A stretch of DNA of 53,127 bases from Bacillota bacterium (lineage in GTDB: Bacteria; Bacillota; Clostridia; Peptostreptococcales; Anaerovoracaceae). Position 1 is the first letter of the stretch; every line of letters starts with the position of its first letter. The stretch spans positions 1 to 53,127 of the forward strand of contig JAFSCP010000026.1 in the NCBI GenBank assembly GCA_017436705.1, given 5' to 3'. The translations under genes were made by a program, and so were the position numbers. This document shows positions 25,732 to 34,937 of this stretch, one piece after another. Below the pieces are notes generated by a model. That model was not told the DNA's origin. It did not search any database and saw only the letters and a program-made list of their open reading frames with translations.

Positions 25732-25771
25732 GTGAACATCTGTTTACTTTTTGTTCGTGATATGTTAATAT
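25732..25771 (+). promoter_or_regulatory. lexA promoter with SOS box
   Basis: GTGAACATCTGTTTAC (25732-25747) is a near-perfect palindrome fitting the Gram-positive LexA box GAACNNNNGTTC with one change. It overlaps the -35 TTTACT (25743-25748), which is 17 bp from the -10 TAATAT (25766-25771). This predicts LexA autorepression. Confidence 0.82.
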
Positions 25772-25837
25772 ATTTAAATAAAAGTAAACTCATGTTTCAT
25801 GCGAGACGTCTGAGATAAAAGGAAAGGTGAGGAAATT

Positions 25838-26491
25838 ATGTTAAAGGAAAGAGAACAGAAGATTTTAGACTATATGAAGGAAGAAATCAGAACCAAGGGA
25901 TACCCTCCTACAGTAAGGGAGATTTGTTCTGCCCTTGGTATCAAGTCCACTTCCACTACACATAAGGATATCGAAAGCCTTGTAAGACAGGGCTATCTGG
26001 TAAAGGACCCTTCCAAGCCGCGTGCTCTTATGGTGGTTGACCCTTCCGAAAAAAATGGTCATACTGCCCCTGCAGCCGGTAATGTCTCTGCGTTCCCTGA
26101 AAAGGATATCGTTGAAATTCCTATTGTAGGCAGAGTTGCTGCCGGCACACCTATACTGGCAGAAGAGAATATCGAAGATACATTCCCAATCCCTGCAAGA
26201 TATGCTGCAGGCGGTACCAACTTCATGCTCCGCGTCCGCGGCGAAAGCATGATTGAAGCCGGTATTATGGATGGTGACCTTATACTCGTTCAGCAGACAC
26301 AGAATGCAAATAACGGCGAAATCGTAGTTGCAATGATTGATGGTTTTGAAAGTGAGGCCACAGTCAAGACTTTTTACAGAGAAAACGGTCATATCAGACT
26401 CCAGCCGGAAAACCAGTCCATGAGTCCTATCATCGTTCAGGATGTTAAGATTATGGGTAAGGTAAAAGGTGTATTCAGATATTTTGCATAA
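25838..26491 (+). CDS. lexA: LexA repressor
   Basis: A 217-residue SOS repressor with an N-terminal winged helix (GYPPTVREICSALGIKS, residues 22-38) and a C-terminal S24 peptidase-like domain. The self-cleavage Ala-Gly lies in VGRVAAGTP near residue 105, the catalytic serine in RGESMIEAG and the lysine in ATVKTFYRE. The linker is a little long for the family. It is monocistronic with a strong terminator. Its own promoter carries a LexA box; no equally good box was found before dinB. Confidence 0.97.
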   Translation: MLKEREQKILDYMKEEIRTKGYPPTVREICSALGIKSTSTTHKDIESLVRQGYLVKDPSKPRALMVVDPSEKNGHTAPAAGNVSAFPEKDIVEIPIVGRVAAGTPILAEENIEDTFPIPARYAAGGTNFMLRVRGESMIEAGIMDGDLILVQQTQNANNGEIVVAMIDGFESEATVKTFYRENGHIRLQPENQSMSPIIVQDVKIMGKVKGVFRYFA

Positions 26492-26508
26492 ACTCTATAA
26501 ATGACTTA

Positions 26509-26542
26509 AGCGCAGCCTTACTCACACAGGCTGCGCTTTTTT
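26509..26542 (+). terminator. Intrinsic terminator after lexA
   Basis: The stem AGCGCAGCCT / AGGCTGCGCT (10 bp) is followed by TTTTTT. Confidence 0.93.
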
Positions 26543-26600
26543 GTATCCTGAAGATATTCAGTTTCTTTTGTGTTTATTATTCTCTGCTACTATGTCTCTG

Positions 26601-27269
26601 TTAAGTAAGCTGCCAGTCGATTGGTTTCTGTCCCGTAGCTTCAAGGAAACGGTTGGCACGGCTGAAGTAACCGCCGCCGAAGAAACCGTTGTAGGCAGAC
26701 AAAGGACTCGGATGGGCCCCAGTGAGAATCATGTGGGCAGGATTGGTAATAAGGGATTCCTTGGCCCGTGCATTTGCACCCCAGAGAATGAACACCATCG
26801 GAGTTTCACGCTGGTTAAGAAGTTCAATGATACGGTCGGTGAAAATTTCCCAGCCTTTGCTTCTGTGAGAGTTTGGCTGGCTGTCGCGTACAGTCAGAGT
26901 GGCGTTGAGAAGCATTACTCCCTGCTTAGCCCAGTCTGCCAGATATCCGTGGGCAGGCTGATCAATACCGAGGTCTTCCTTCATTTCCTTATAGATATTC
27001 ACCAGTGAAGGAGGAATTTTAACTCCTTTGTTTACAGAAAAGCAAAGTCCATGAGCCTGGCCCGGCTGGTGGTAAGGATCCTGTCCGATGATTACTACCT
27101 TGGTTCCGCTGTATGAAGAATATTTCAATGCGTTGAAAATATCTTCCTTCGGCGGATATATGCTGTAATTATCATATTCTGCTCTGAGGAATTCCCTCAG
27201 TTTAATGTAATATTCCTTTTCGAATTCACCTGCGAGAACATTGTCCCAGTCATTGCCAAACTGAACCAT
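26601..27269 (-). CDS. ung: Uracil-DNA glycosylase
   Basis: A 222-residue family-1 uracil-DNA glycosylase that starts base-excision repair of uracil. The water-activating motif GQDPYHQPGQAHGL lies near residues 62-75, the LLNATLTVRD segment near 122, and the DNA-intercalation motif GAHPSPLSA near 186. The ATG at 27269 is chosen for AAAGGATG upstream; the upstream extension overlaps the promoter. It is divergent from the DUF6873 gene. Confidence 0.96.
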   Translation of the reverse strand: MVQFGNDWDNVLAGEFEKEYYIKLREFLRAEYDNYSIYPPKEDIFNALKYSSYSGTKVVIIGQDPYHQPGQAHGLCFSVNKGVKIPPSLVNIYKEMKEDLGIDQPAHGYLADWAKQGVMLLNATLTVRDSQPNSHRSKGWEIFTDRIIELLNQRETPMVFILWGANARAKESLITNPAHMILTGAHPSPLSAYNGFFGGGYFSRANRFLEATGQKPIDWQLT

Positions 27270-27299
27270 AATGCACATCCTTTCTCTTTTGCTGAATCC

Positions 27300-27329
27300 A
27301 GTATAGCACATGCGGCTGGACTTTTTCAA
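27300..27329 (-). promoter_or_regulatory. Vegetative promoter of ung
   Basis: TTGAAA, 18 bp, TATACT on the minus strand. It interleaves with the divergent promoter at 27316-27345. Confidence 0.72.
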
Positions 27330-27345
27330 CAATTTCGCGTATACT
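27316..27345 (+). promoter_or_regulatory. Promoter of the DUF6873 gene, probably giving a leaderless mRNA
   Basis: TATACT (27340-27345) with a -35-like CTGGAC 18 bp upstream. The predicted start site, 7 nt after the -10, coincides with the A of the ATG at 27352, and no ribosome binding site is visible before that ATG. Confidence 0.5.
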
Positions 27346-27351
27346 TGCTTT

Positions 27352-28002
27352 ATGAGTAAAATATATATTTCGGAGCTTGCATCTCCGCAGCTAACTGAAT
27401 ATCTGAAAAATCAAGGTCACAATATAATTCTGACCAGGCCGCTGGAAAATGTGGCTCCTGCCATTTCATGCCACCCGGATATAACACATTGTCACCTTGC
27501 AGCCGGTATTGTATTTCACGGAAATCCGGACAAACTCGGACCTGATTATCCTGCAGATGTGATATACAATGCCTGTTCCACAGGCAAATATTTCATTCAC
27601 AATCTGAAGTATACTGCCCCTGAATTACTCCAAGAGGCAGAAAACATGGGTCTGAAAATGATTCACGTTCCGCAGGGGTATGCCAGATGCAGCATCTGCG
27701 TTGTGGACGAAGACTCCATAATAACTTATGACCGCGGCATAGCGGCCGCCTGCGCCCTGCGGGCGCAGGCGCTCAATGTGCTGCTGGTCAGCCCCGGGCA
27801 CATTGAGCTGCCTGGTTACGCTGCAGGCTTTATCGGCGGAACCGGCGGCCGCGTCGGCAGCGCCATACTTTTTAACGGCGACCTTTCTGCACATCCCGAT
27901 TTTGAAAATATAAAAGAGTTTATTGAGAGCTGCGGTCTTGAATGCGTCTGGTTTACAGACATTCCTCTTACCGACATCGGCTCCGTCATAGAGGAGAAAT
28001 AA
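27352..28002 (+). CDS. DUF6873-type (GME-fold-like) conserved protein
   Basis: A 216-residue cytoplasmic protein starting MSKIYISELASPQLTEYLKN. The internal VPQGYARCSICVVDEDSIIT and the glycine-rich GFIGGTGGRVGSAILFNGDL (about residues 161-180) recall the DUF6873/GME-fold family found in Clostridia, related in fold to arginine-modifying hydrolases and transferases. No activity is established. It is followed, after 2 bp, by the radical SAM gene. The ATG at 27352 has no Shine-Dalgarno; the mRNA may be leaderless. Confidence 0.65.
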   Translation: MSKIYISELASPQLTEYLKNQGHNIILTRPLENVAPAISCHPDITHCHLAAGIVFHGNPDKLGPDYPADVIYNACSTGKYFIHNLKYTAPELLQEAENMGLKMIHVPQGYARCSICVVDEDSIITYDRGIAAACALRAQALNVLLVSPGHIELPGYAAGFIGGTGGRVGSAILFNGDLSAHPDFENIKEFIESCGLECVWFTDIPLTDIGSVIEEK

Positions 28003-28004
28003 TC

Positions 28005-29087
28005 TTGAAAAAACACGCAATTATCCCGGTGTTCATTTCCCACCGCGGCTGTCCCAATGACTGCGTTTTCTGCAACCAGAAAAAAATCACCGCCCGCAGC
28101 GGTGATGTGACGCCTGATGATGCCCGGCGCACCATCGAAGAACACCTGTCAACTCTCAGTAAAATGAATCTGGAAACTATTGAAATCGCTTTTTTCGGCG
28201 GCTCCTTTACAGGCATTCCCTTGGAAGATCAGAAGGCTTTCCTTGCCGTTGCCAAAGAGTACAAAGATGCGGGCAAGGTTCACGCAATACACCTTTCGAC
28301 ACGTCCCGACTACATCAGCAGGGAGATTCTCGATAACTTAAAGAGCTACAATGTTGATGTGATCGAGCTGGGAGTCCAGTCCCTTGACCCTGAAGTTCTC
28401 AGGCTTTCCGGCCGCGGTCATAATGCTGAAATCGTCTACGAAAGTGCCGCCCTCATAAAGGAATACGGTTTCACCCTCGGAATTCAGCTGATGATAGGTC
28501 TTCCTGGTGACAGTCTTGAAAAGTGCATTTTCTCAGCTGAAGAGACGGTGAAAATAGGCCCTCAGATTGCCCGCCTCTACCCTACGGTGGTCATCAGCGA
28601 AACTGAACTTTATGAACAGTATCTCCGGGGCGAATACACTCCTCTCACCGAGGAAGAGGCCATCGTCCGGACTAAGGCAATGTATGAAATTCTCGATAAC
28701 GCCGGCATAAACATAATCCGCGTCGGTCTGAAATCCAGCGACATTATGGAAAGCCAGCTTGCTTTCCACCCTGCTTTCAGGCAGCTTGTAGAAAGCAGAA
28801 TCGCACGTGAACGCATCGAATCGCAGATTAACGATTTATATCCCGGTATAACTGATCCTCAATGCGACCGCTGGAAATTCTGCCCTCTGGCACTGGTCAT
28901 TTCCAATGAAAAGTGTTACAACAACATGTTCGGTCACAAGGGCAGCAACCGCCGCTATTTTACCGAAAACTACCCGGGCCTGAATCTTATCTGGGCTATA
29001 GATACTGACGAGGGTATGACCCTCGCTGACAATGAATATAAAGTGCTGGACCTCGGTCCGGCCTACAAATCAAGGAGAATCAAATAA
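28005..29087 (+). CDS. Elp3-like radical SAM protein
   Basis: A 360-residue radical SAM enzyme with the 4Fe-4S motif C-P-N-D-C-V-F-C (C-x3-C-x2-C, about residues 16-23), FFGGSFTGI near 65, ELGVQSLD near 124 and GIQLMIGLPGD near 164. This is the N-terminal half of the Elp3/COG1243 type; the C-terminal acetyltransferase domain of Elp3 is absent, so the substrate is uncertain (tRNA modification is one possibility). The TTG at 28005 has GAGGAG 8 nt upstream within the previous gene's end. It is co-transcribed with the DUF6873 gene and the zinc-ribbon gene. Confidence 0.82.
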   Translation: MKKHAIIPVFISHRGCPNDCVFCNQKKITARSGDVTPDDARRTIEEHLSTLSKMNLETIEIAFFGGSFTGIPLEDQKAFLAVAKEYKDAGKVHAIHLSTRPDYISREILDNLKSYNVDVIELGVQSLDPEVLRLSGRGHNAEIVYESAALIKEYGFTLGIQLMIGLPGDSLEKCIFSAEETVKIGPQIARLYPTVVISETELYEQYLRGEYTPLTEEEAIVRTKAMYEILDNAGINIIRVGLKSSDIMESQLAFHPAFRQLVESRIARERIESQINDLYPGITDPQCDRWKFCPLALVISNEKCYNNMFGHKGSNRRYFTENYPGLNLIWAIDTDEGMTLADNEYKVLDLGPAYKSRRIK

Positions 29088-29477
29088 ATGAACAAATTCG
29101 CTTACAAAATTGCACAGTTCATGGCAGGACGCCATGGTATGGACCAGTTCAGCCGTGATCTGATTGCTTACGGTCTCATCATCACAATCCTGGATATTTT
29201 CATACCGACAAGCATCGCAACTTACTTAGGCTACACTCTGGTAATCTTCGCATTTTACCGCATCTTTTCCAGAAATCACAGCAAGATGAACGCCCAGCTC
29301 GCCTGGTACAGGACTTATTTTGACGGCCCGCTCCGTTCCTACCTGAACCGCGACCGCAAGAACTACACTTATTTTAAATGCCCGACCTGCAAGCAGGTCC
29401 AGAAAGCGCCTAAAGGCCGCGGAAGAATCCGCGTGACCTGCCACAAATGCGGCAATGTTTTTGAAAAGAAAGTTTAA
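29088..29477 (+). CDS. Small membrane protein with C-terminal zinc ribbon
   Basis: A 129-residue protein: amphipathic N-terminus, two membrane helices (about residues 24-60), then a soluble zinc ribbon with paired cysteines FKCPTCKQ and VTCHKCGN (about 97-120). The ATG abuts the radical SAM stop codon with AAGGAGA inside that gene's end. Function is unknown; such proteins are annotated as zinc-ribbon domain proteins in Clostridia. Confidence 0.8.
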   Translation: MNKFAYKIAQFMAGRHGMDQFSRDLIAYGLIITILDIFIPTSIATYLGYTLVIFAFYRIFSRNHSKMNAQLAWYRTYFDGPLRSYLNRDRKNYTYFKCPTCKQVQKAPKGRGRIRVTCHKCGNVFEKKV

Positions 29478-29492
29478 TGCCTTTAAAAACAA

Positions 29493-29533
29493 ACATAAAA
29501 AATGCGGAAGAACAGTTCCTTCCGCATTTTTAT
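29493..29533. terminator. Bidirectional intrinsic terminator
   Basis: The stem AAAATGCGGAAG / CTTCCGCATTTT is flanked by A and T runs. It serves the zinc-ribbon gene on the plus strand and the flavodoxin gene on the minus strand. Confidence 0.92.
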
Positions 29534-29544
29534 TTCATTGATTA

Positions 29545-30099
29545 TTATTTCGCCAGAGACTTTACTTCCTCAATCAGAGGTCTGATTGCTTCTCTGTCCA
29601 CCTTATCGCAGCCTTCTTCCACCATGCGGAGAAGTTCACGTTCTTCGGCATTCATATTGAGTCCCTTGTCACGGAGCATCTTTTTCATCATCTTCAGAAC
29701 CATGTTGTCCACCTTGTCAATCTTTGCAGGATCAAAGGCGCCCGGCATAAAGAAACATGTAAACTGACGCAGCCATTTCTTGTCAAAATTCACATCACGA
29801 AGCTGCATGCGTGTTTCTGTCGTATGCACATTTATTCCTACAGCAAACACGATTACTGTTTTCTCAGGTTTTTCTACCAGCCAAAAATACTGGCGTATCC
29901 ATTTCTTGAACTTGTCAAAACCTCTGATTCCGCCGGCATGCACACCACCGCCGTATATAATTGTATCGTAGTCTGCAAGGCCGGCCTTGCTCGCCTTGTC
30001 CAGCTCAATTACAGGACAGTCCAGTTCTTCTCCGATCCAGTGAGCGTACTTTTCCGTGCTTCCGTATTTATTTGCGTAAATAACTATTGTCTTTTCCAT
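29545..30099 (-). CDS. Flavodoxin-domain protein
   Basis: A 184-residue protein with an N-terminal flavodoxin fold: YANKYGSTEKYAHWIGEEL (residues 8-26) is the FMN phosphate loop, and TIIYGGGVHAGGIRGFDKF (about 45-63) matches the second flavin loop of the HemG/flavodoxin_5 group. The last 70 residues are helical and charged. It lies 8 bp after dnaE, so it is probably co-transcribed with it, though no functional link is evident. Confidence 0.85.
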   Translation of the reverse strand: MEKTIVIYANKYGSTEKYAHWIGEELDCPVIELDKASKAGLADYDTIIYGGGVHAGGIRGFDKFKKWIRQYFWLVEKPEKTVIVFAVGINVHTTETRMQLRDVNFDKKWLRQFTCFFMPGAFDPAKIDKVDNMVLKMMKKMLRDKGLNMNAEERELLRMVEEGCDKVDREAIRPLIEEVKSLAK

Positions 30100-30107
30100 A
30101 TTATCTC

Positions 30108-33100
30108 CTACATTTTTACGTTTTCGCTGCCCAGAAGGCCGATCATTATATTGCGCAGAGCCTCAGACGGCTGCACCCATAATTCACGGTCGGTCTTGAG
30201 CATCCTGCCGCTTGGCAGGTAAATAAGCACCTGGTGTTTTCCCGGATGGCGGGCCAGATTGATTTTCAGCTGCTGAAGAGTCAGTTCTTCGTTCATAGCA
30301 GGATCAATACGCAGCTTTATCATGCCTTCCGGCTGCTCCGGCTGAGCACTTTTACGGTTTTCTTCCAAAGTAATTTCCTTTGCAGGCGCGCTCTGCACCG
30401 GCTGGCGGTTTCTTCTGAAAGACTGCCTGTCAGTGAATCCGTGGCTGACAGCCTCATCAATATCAAGAATTTCATCGGCCAGAATCTTAGGTGCTTCATC
30501 TTCCTTGAAGTTGATAGTGCCACGTATTGCAACTACTGCATCTGTACTGGTTGCCGCCGCACAACGCTCATAAACATTAGGGAAAACCACAACCTCAGCA
30601 ACGCCATAAAGGTCTTCCAGATCGAGGAAGGCCATCATTTTGCTGCTCTTGGTGATAAGGGTCTTTTTACCGGCAATCATTCCACTTATTATGCAGCTCA
30701 TTCCGTCTTTGATTTCAGCATTTTCAGGATCTTCCTCTGCACGGTGTATGTCATCGCAGGTAATTGAAGAAACCCTCTTCATGCGGTCTATATAGTCGTT
30801 GAGCGGATGGTCGGTCAGGTACACGCCCAGCATTTCCTTTTCCATGGCAAGCTGGATTTCTTTAGGGAAAGGTGCCACATCCGGCAGTTTTCCACCCATG
30901 GATTCAGTGTTCATGGTCTCAGATGCCAGCTGGAAAAGTGACATCTGTCCTTCGATGTTTTTCTTGGAAGTGTTCTGAGCAGATTCTACAAGTCCTTCAT
31001 AAACGGAAAGCATGGCTGCACGGTTGTCAGAAAGGCAGTCGCAGGCGCCGGCCTTGATTAAACTTTCCACAGCCTTCTTGTTTACCTGGGAAATGTCCAC
31101 ATTGCTGATGAAGGAGAAAATGTCCTTCGGTACTCCTTTTTCCTTGCGGGCAGCGATGATGGCATCGATTGCACCTTCGCCCACATTCTTGATACCAAGA
31201 AGTCCGAAACGTATCCTGCCCTTTTCCACGCTGAACTTTTTCTGGCTGGCAGCCACGCAAGGCGGCAGCACTTTAATGCCCATGTCAGCACAGTTTCTGA
31301 TATATCGCGGAATCTGCTTGGCATCACCCATAACGCTGGTCATGAGAGCAGCCATGAATTCCACAGGGTAATAAGCCTTGAGCCAGCCTGTTTCATAGGC
31401 CACAACTGCGTATGCCGCAGCATGGGACTTGTTGAAAGCATACTGAGCGAAGCTTATCATGTCTTCAAATATCACTTCTGCTGCATGCTCGGAAATGCCG
31501 TTGCGCACGCAGCCCATGATTTCAATGTTGCCGTTTTCGTCGTCCTTGCCGTGGATAAAGTACTGTTTTTCCTCCAGCATGACGTCCATCTTTTTCTTGG
31601 ACATTGCACGGCGCACCAGGTCGGAACGGCCGTAGCTGTAACCGCCAAGGTCACGTACAATCTGCATTACCTGCTCCTGATAAACCAGGCAGCCGTAAGT
31701 TACATCCAGAATAGGCGACAGAGCGTTGTCCACGTATTTTATATTTTCAGGGTTCTTTTTGTTTTCGATATATTTAGGAATGGAATCCATAGGACCCGGT
31801 CTGTAAAGGGAAATGCCCGCTACGATATCTTCAAAGCAGGTCGGTTTCAGGTTCTTCATGAACTGGGTCATGCCGCCTGATTCCAGCTGGAAAACGCCGC
31901 TGGTGTTGCCTGCAGCAATCATTTCGTAAACCTTCGGATCATCGTAACCCATCTTGCTGAAGTCAATTTTCACGCCATGGTTGTGTTCGATGAGTTCCAG
32001 GGCATCACGTATTACAGTAAGGTTTCTCAGTCCCAGAAAGTCCATCTTAAGCAGCCCCAGTTCTTCAATAGTTGTCATGGTGAACTGAGTTGCAGGACCT
32101 TTATCGGAAAGATACAGCGGCACATACTCGTCAATCGGTGCCTTTGAAATAACCACACCGGCTGCATGAGTGGAAGCATGGCGGGCCATGCCTTCAAGAG
32201 CCTTGGCCATGTCAATTACTTCCCTTGCCTCTTCATCTTCTTCATAAAGAACCTTAAGGTCGGGACTGGTTTCCAGAGCCTTGTCAATGGTCATATTCGG
32301 CTCAAAAGGAATAGCCTTGGCAATTGCATCAGCCTTGGCGTAGCTTACGCTTAAGGAGCGGGCAACGTCCCGGACAGCCTGCTTTGCCTTCATTGTACCG
32401 AAGGTAATAATCTGCGAAACTCTGCCTTCACCGTACTTGCGGGTTACATAGTCGATAACCTCCTGGCGGCGCTCGTAGCAGAAGTCAATATCAATATCCG
32501 GCATGCTGACCCTTTCAGGATTTAAGAAACGCTCAAAAATCAGGCTATACTTTATAGGATCAATGTCGGTGATTTTAAGGCAGTAAGCAACGATGGAGCC
32601 GGCGGCAGAACCTCTGCCCGGACCAACCATGATATTGTTGCTCTTTGCATAATTTATGAAGTCCCATACGATGAGGAAGTATTCAACGTACCCCATGGAC
32701 TCAATGGTGTTTATTTCGTAGTTAAGGCGCTCGTAAAGCTCTGGGCCGGGATTTTCGCCGTAGCGTTCCTTAAGTCCTGCTTCACAGAGTTCTCTCAGGT
32801 ACTCTCCGTTGGTCTTGCCGTCAGGCGCCGTAAATTCAGGCAGATGGTATTCCCCGAATCTGAAATCGAAGCTGCAGGCATCAGCCACCAGCTGGGTGTT
32901 GTCACATGCATCAGGAGCGTAGGCAAAGATTTTACGCATTTCGTCTTCGCTCTTGAGATAGAACTCGTCATTAGGGAAAGTCATTCTGTTTTCGTCATCC
33001 AGAGTTGTAGCAGTCTGAATTGCCAGCAGTACGTCGTGTGCCTTGGCGTCTTCTTTGCGTACATAGTGGACGTCGTTTGTTGCAACCAGCGGCACGTCAA

Positions 33101-33686
33101 GTTCTGCAGAAAGGCGCTTCATGTCTTCCAGAATGGCCATTTCCTCTTCAAGACCCTGGTCCTGAAGCTCCAGATAGAAGTTGCCGCGGCCGAAAATATC
33201 AAGCAGGGCCTGAGCCTCAGCCTTTGCTCCTGCATAATCGTTTACAAGCAGCTTGTGCTGTACATCCCCTGCCAGACAGGCAGAAAGGCAGATCAGTCCC
33301 TCGCTGTGAGCCGCCAGCACGTCCTTGTCTATACGCGGCTTATAGTAGTAACCCCGGATATAGCCTTCGGAAACTATTTTAATCAGGTTCTTGTAACCTG
33401 TCTCATTTTTTGCAAGCAGAACAAGGTGGCCCTGGTATTTGTCCTTGTCCACCTCTTTATCAGTAAGCCTGCGGGCAGCGGTATAAACCTCGCAGCCGAT
33501 AATCGGCTTGATGCCCTGCTTCTTACATTCTTTATAAAAATCAACTACGCCGAACATAACACCGTGGTCGGTGATGGCCAGGCTTTCCATGCCCAGCTCC
33601 TTAGCCCTCGCAACAATATCCTTGATGCGGGCCGCCCCGTCCAGCAGGCTGTATTCGGTATGTACATGCAGATGTGTAAATGCCAT
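30108..33686 (-). CDS. dnaE: DNA polymerase III alpha subunit DnaE
   Basis: A 1192-residue replicative polymerase of the C family. The PHP domain opens the protein (HLHVHTEYSLLDGA, residues 5-18). The palm catalytic block PDIDIDFCYERR lies near residue 397 with GPGRGSAAGS near 355. A helix-hairpin-helix tract follows (about 830-900), then an OB fold (about 990-1080). Length matches DnaE1/DnaE3-type enzymes rather than PolC. The ATG at 33686 has AAAGGAG upstream. It is divergent from the gene at 33793. Confidence 0.97.
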   Translation of the reverse strand: MAFTHLHVHTEYSLLDGAARIKDIVARAKELGMESLAITDHGVMFGVVDFYKECKKQGIKPIIGCEVYTAARRLTDKEVDKDKYQGHLVLLAKNETGYKNLIKIVSEGYIRGYYYKPRIDKDVLAAHSEGLICLSACLAGDVQHKLLVNDYAGAKAEAQALLDIFGRGNFYLELQDQGLEEEMAILEDMKRLSAELDVPLVATNDVHYVRKEDAKAHDVLLAIQTATTLDDENRMTFPNDEFYLKSEDEMRKIFAYAPDACDNTQLVADACSFDFRFGEYHLPEFTAPDGKTNGEYLRELCEAGLKERYGENPGPELYERLNYEINTIESMGYVEYFLIVWDFINYAKSNNIMVGPGRGSAAGSIVAYCLKITDIDPIKYSLIFERFLNPERVSMPDIDIDFCYERRQEVIDYVTRKYGEGRVSQIITFGTMKAKQAVRDVARSLSVSYAKADAIAKAIPFEPNMTIDKALETSPDLKVLYEEDEEAREVIDMAKALEGMARHASTHAAGVVISKAPIDEYVPLYLSDKGPATQFTMTTIEELGLLKMDFLGLRNLTVIRDALELIEHNHGVKIDFSKMGYDDPKVYEMIAAGNTSGVFQLESGGMTQFMKNLKPTCFEDIVAGISLYRPGPMDSIPKYIENKKNPENIKYVDNALSPILDVTYGCLVYQEQVMQIVRDLGGYSYGRSDLVRRAMSKKKMDVMLEEKQYFIHGKDDENGNIEIMGCVRNGISEHAAEVIFEDMISFAQYAFNKSHAAAYAVVAYETGWLKAYYPVEFMAALMTSVMGDAKQIPRYIRNCADMGIKVLPPCVAASQKKFSVEKGRIRFGLLGIKNVGEGAIDAIIAARKEKGVPKDIFSFISNVDISQVNKKAVESLIKAGACDCLSDNRAAMLSVYEGLVESAQNTSKKNIEGQMSLFQLASETMNTESMGGKLPDVAPFPKEIQLAMEKEMLGVYLTDHPLNDYIDRMKRVSSITCDDIHRAEEDPENAEIKDGMSCIISGMIAGKKTLITKSSKMMAFLDLEDLYGVAEVVVFPNVYERCAAATSTDAVVAIRGTINFKEDEAPKILADEILDIDEAVSHGFTDRQSFRRNRQPVQSAPAKEITLEENRKSAQPEQPEGMIKLRIDPAMNEELTLQQLKINLARHPGKHQVLIYLPSGRMLKTDRELWVQPSEALRNIMIGLLGSENVKM

Positions 33687-33708
33687 GATTTTTTCTCCTT
33701 TGATGTTA

Positions 33709-33736
33709 ATTGTACCACACTTTTAACTTCCGTAAA
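33709..33736 (-). promoter_or_regulatory. Vegetative promoter of dnaE
   Basis: TTTACG, 16 bp, TACAAT with an extended TGG on the minus strand. Confidence 0.65.
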
Positions 33737-33756
33737 AGCCTTTCTCGTGGTAAAAT
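33728..33756 (+). promoter_or_regulatory. Promoter of the endonuclease/phosphatase-fold gene
   Basis: TAAAAT with an extended TGG, and a weak -35 (TTCCGT) 17 bp upstream. The two divergent -35 regions overlap. Confidence 0.5.
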
Positions 33757-33792
33757 CATTTCAGAAAAAGAAAAATAAAGGAGGAATCCTTC

Positions 33793-34896
33793 ATGGCAAA
33801 ACCTTTGAAAATATTATTGGCAATACTGTTCATCATCCTGCTCATTGCGGGCGGATATGCGGCATATGTTCTCACCACATACTACCGCATAGAGGATAAT
33901 CAGGAGCTTGTCCCTGAACTGACCGGAATCATAGAGCCTGGCGCCCTTTCTGTAGCAGTACCTGCATTTGACGTTGTTACAGACGAAAAACTCTCAGTAA
34001 CATCCTGGAATATAGGTTTCGGAGCCTACACCGACCAGTTCAGTTTTTTCATGGACGGAGGTGAATATGCACGCGGCTTCAGTAAAGAAGCAGTGCTTGA
34101 AAACATGAACAATATTGTCACAGAGGCAGCAGATTTCAAGTCAGACCTGTATCTGCTCCAGGAAGTGGACACTGATTCCACCCGCTCATACCATATTGAC
34201 CAGAAAAAAATTCTGACAGATGCATTTGGCGGAAGGAATTCTGTATTCGGGCTGAATTACGATTCACCATATCTGTTTTATCCATTTACTGAGCCTCACG
34301 GAAAATCAGTATCAGGCCTGCTGACAATATCAGATTTCGAAATCAAGTCCGCAGTCCGCCGCAGTCTGCCCATTCAGGAAGATCTGGCCAAACTGGTGGA
34401 TCTGGACCGCTGCTACACTGTGAGCCGGCTGAATACTGATGCCGGCAATGCGCTGGTACTGATTAACCTTCATCTGTCTGCCTATACCACAGACCCTGCT
34501 ATCGCCAACCAGCAGCTTGAAATGCTCTATGAGGATATAAAGGCAGAATACGCTGCAGGCAACTATGTAATCTGCGGCGGGGATTTCAATAAAGACCTGC
34601 TCGGAGATTCTTCCCGATATTTCGTTGTGTCTGCTGAAGGTCTCAGCTGGGCTCAGAGTTTTCCTTTCGAAAGTCTGCCCGCCGGGTTTACTCTGGTCGC
34701 ACCATTTGATGAAGCAGCCCCTGTTCCAAGCTGCCGCAACGCTGATGCTCCTTGGGATCCGGAAAAAGTTTTCCAGATAACTGTAGACGGGTTCATCGTT
34801 TCTGATAATGTAGAAGTGGTTTCCAGCCGCGTTGCGGACGCAGGCTTCAGATATTCAGACCACAATCCGGTGCAGATGGAATTCATTCTGAAATAA
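33793..34896 (+). CDS. Membrane-anchored endonuclease/exonuclease/phosphatase-fold protein
   Basis: A 367-residue protein with an N-terminal membrane anchor or signal (residues 8-29). The outer domain has the EEP fold: LSVTSWNIGFGAY (about 70-82), LYLLQEVDTDS (about 119-129), CGGDFNKD near 260, and the closing SDHNPVQME. These are the metal and catalytic residues of DNase I/sphingomyelinase-type phosphodiesterases. The substrate is unknown and could be extracellular nucleic acid or a phospholipid headgroup. AAAGGAGG precedes the ATG; the gene is monocistronic. Confidence 0.87.
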   Translation: MAKPLKILLAILFIILLIAGGYAAYVLTTYYRIEDNQELVPELTGIIEPGALSVAVPAFDVVTDEKLSVTSWNIGFGAYTDQFSFFMDGGEYARGFSKEAVLENMNNIVTEAADFKSDLYLLQEVDTDSTRSYHIDQKKILTDAFGGRNSVFGLNYDSPYLFYPFTEPHGKSVSGLLTISDFEIKSAVRRSLPIQEDLAKLVDLDRCYTVSRLNTDAGNALVLINLHLSAYTTDPAIANQQLEMLYEDIKAEYAAGNYVICGGDFNKDLLGDSSRYFVVSAEGLSWAQSFPFESLPAGFTLVAPFDEAAPVPSCRNADAPWDPEKVFQITVDGFIVSDNVEVVSSRVADAGFRYSDHNPVQMEFILK

Positions 34897-34903
34897 AAAG
34901 ATC

Positions 34904-34937
34904 AAGACCGCAATGCTACGCAGCACTGCGGTCTTTT
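34904..34937. terminator. Bidirectional intrinsic terminator
   Basis: The stem AAGACCGCA / TGCGGTCTT lies between the convergent EEP-fold and YgjV genes; the YgjV stop codon is inside it. Confidence 0.88.

Noticed and set aside
32844-33899. Long plus-strand reading frame opposite dnaE
   Set aside because: It lies antisense to the well-conserved PHP and polymerase N-terminal region and across the divergent promoters, its product resembles no family I know, and it has no ribosome site.
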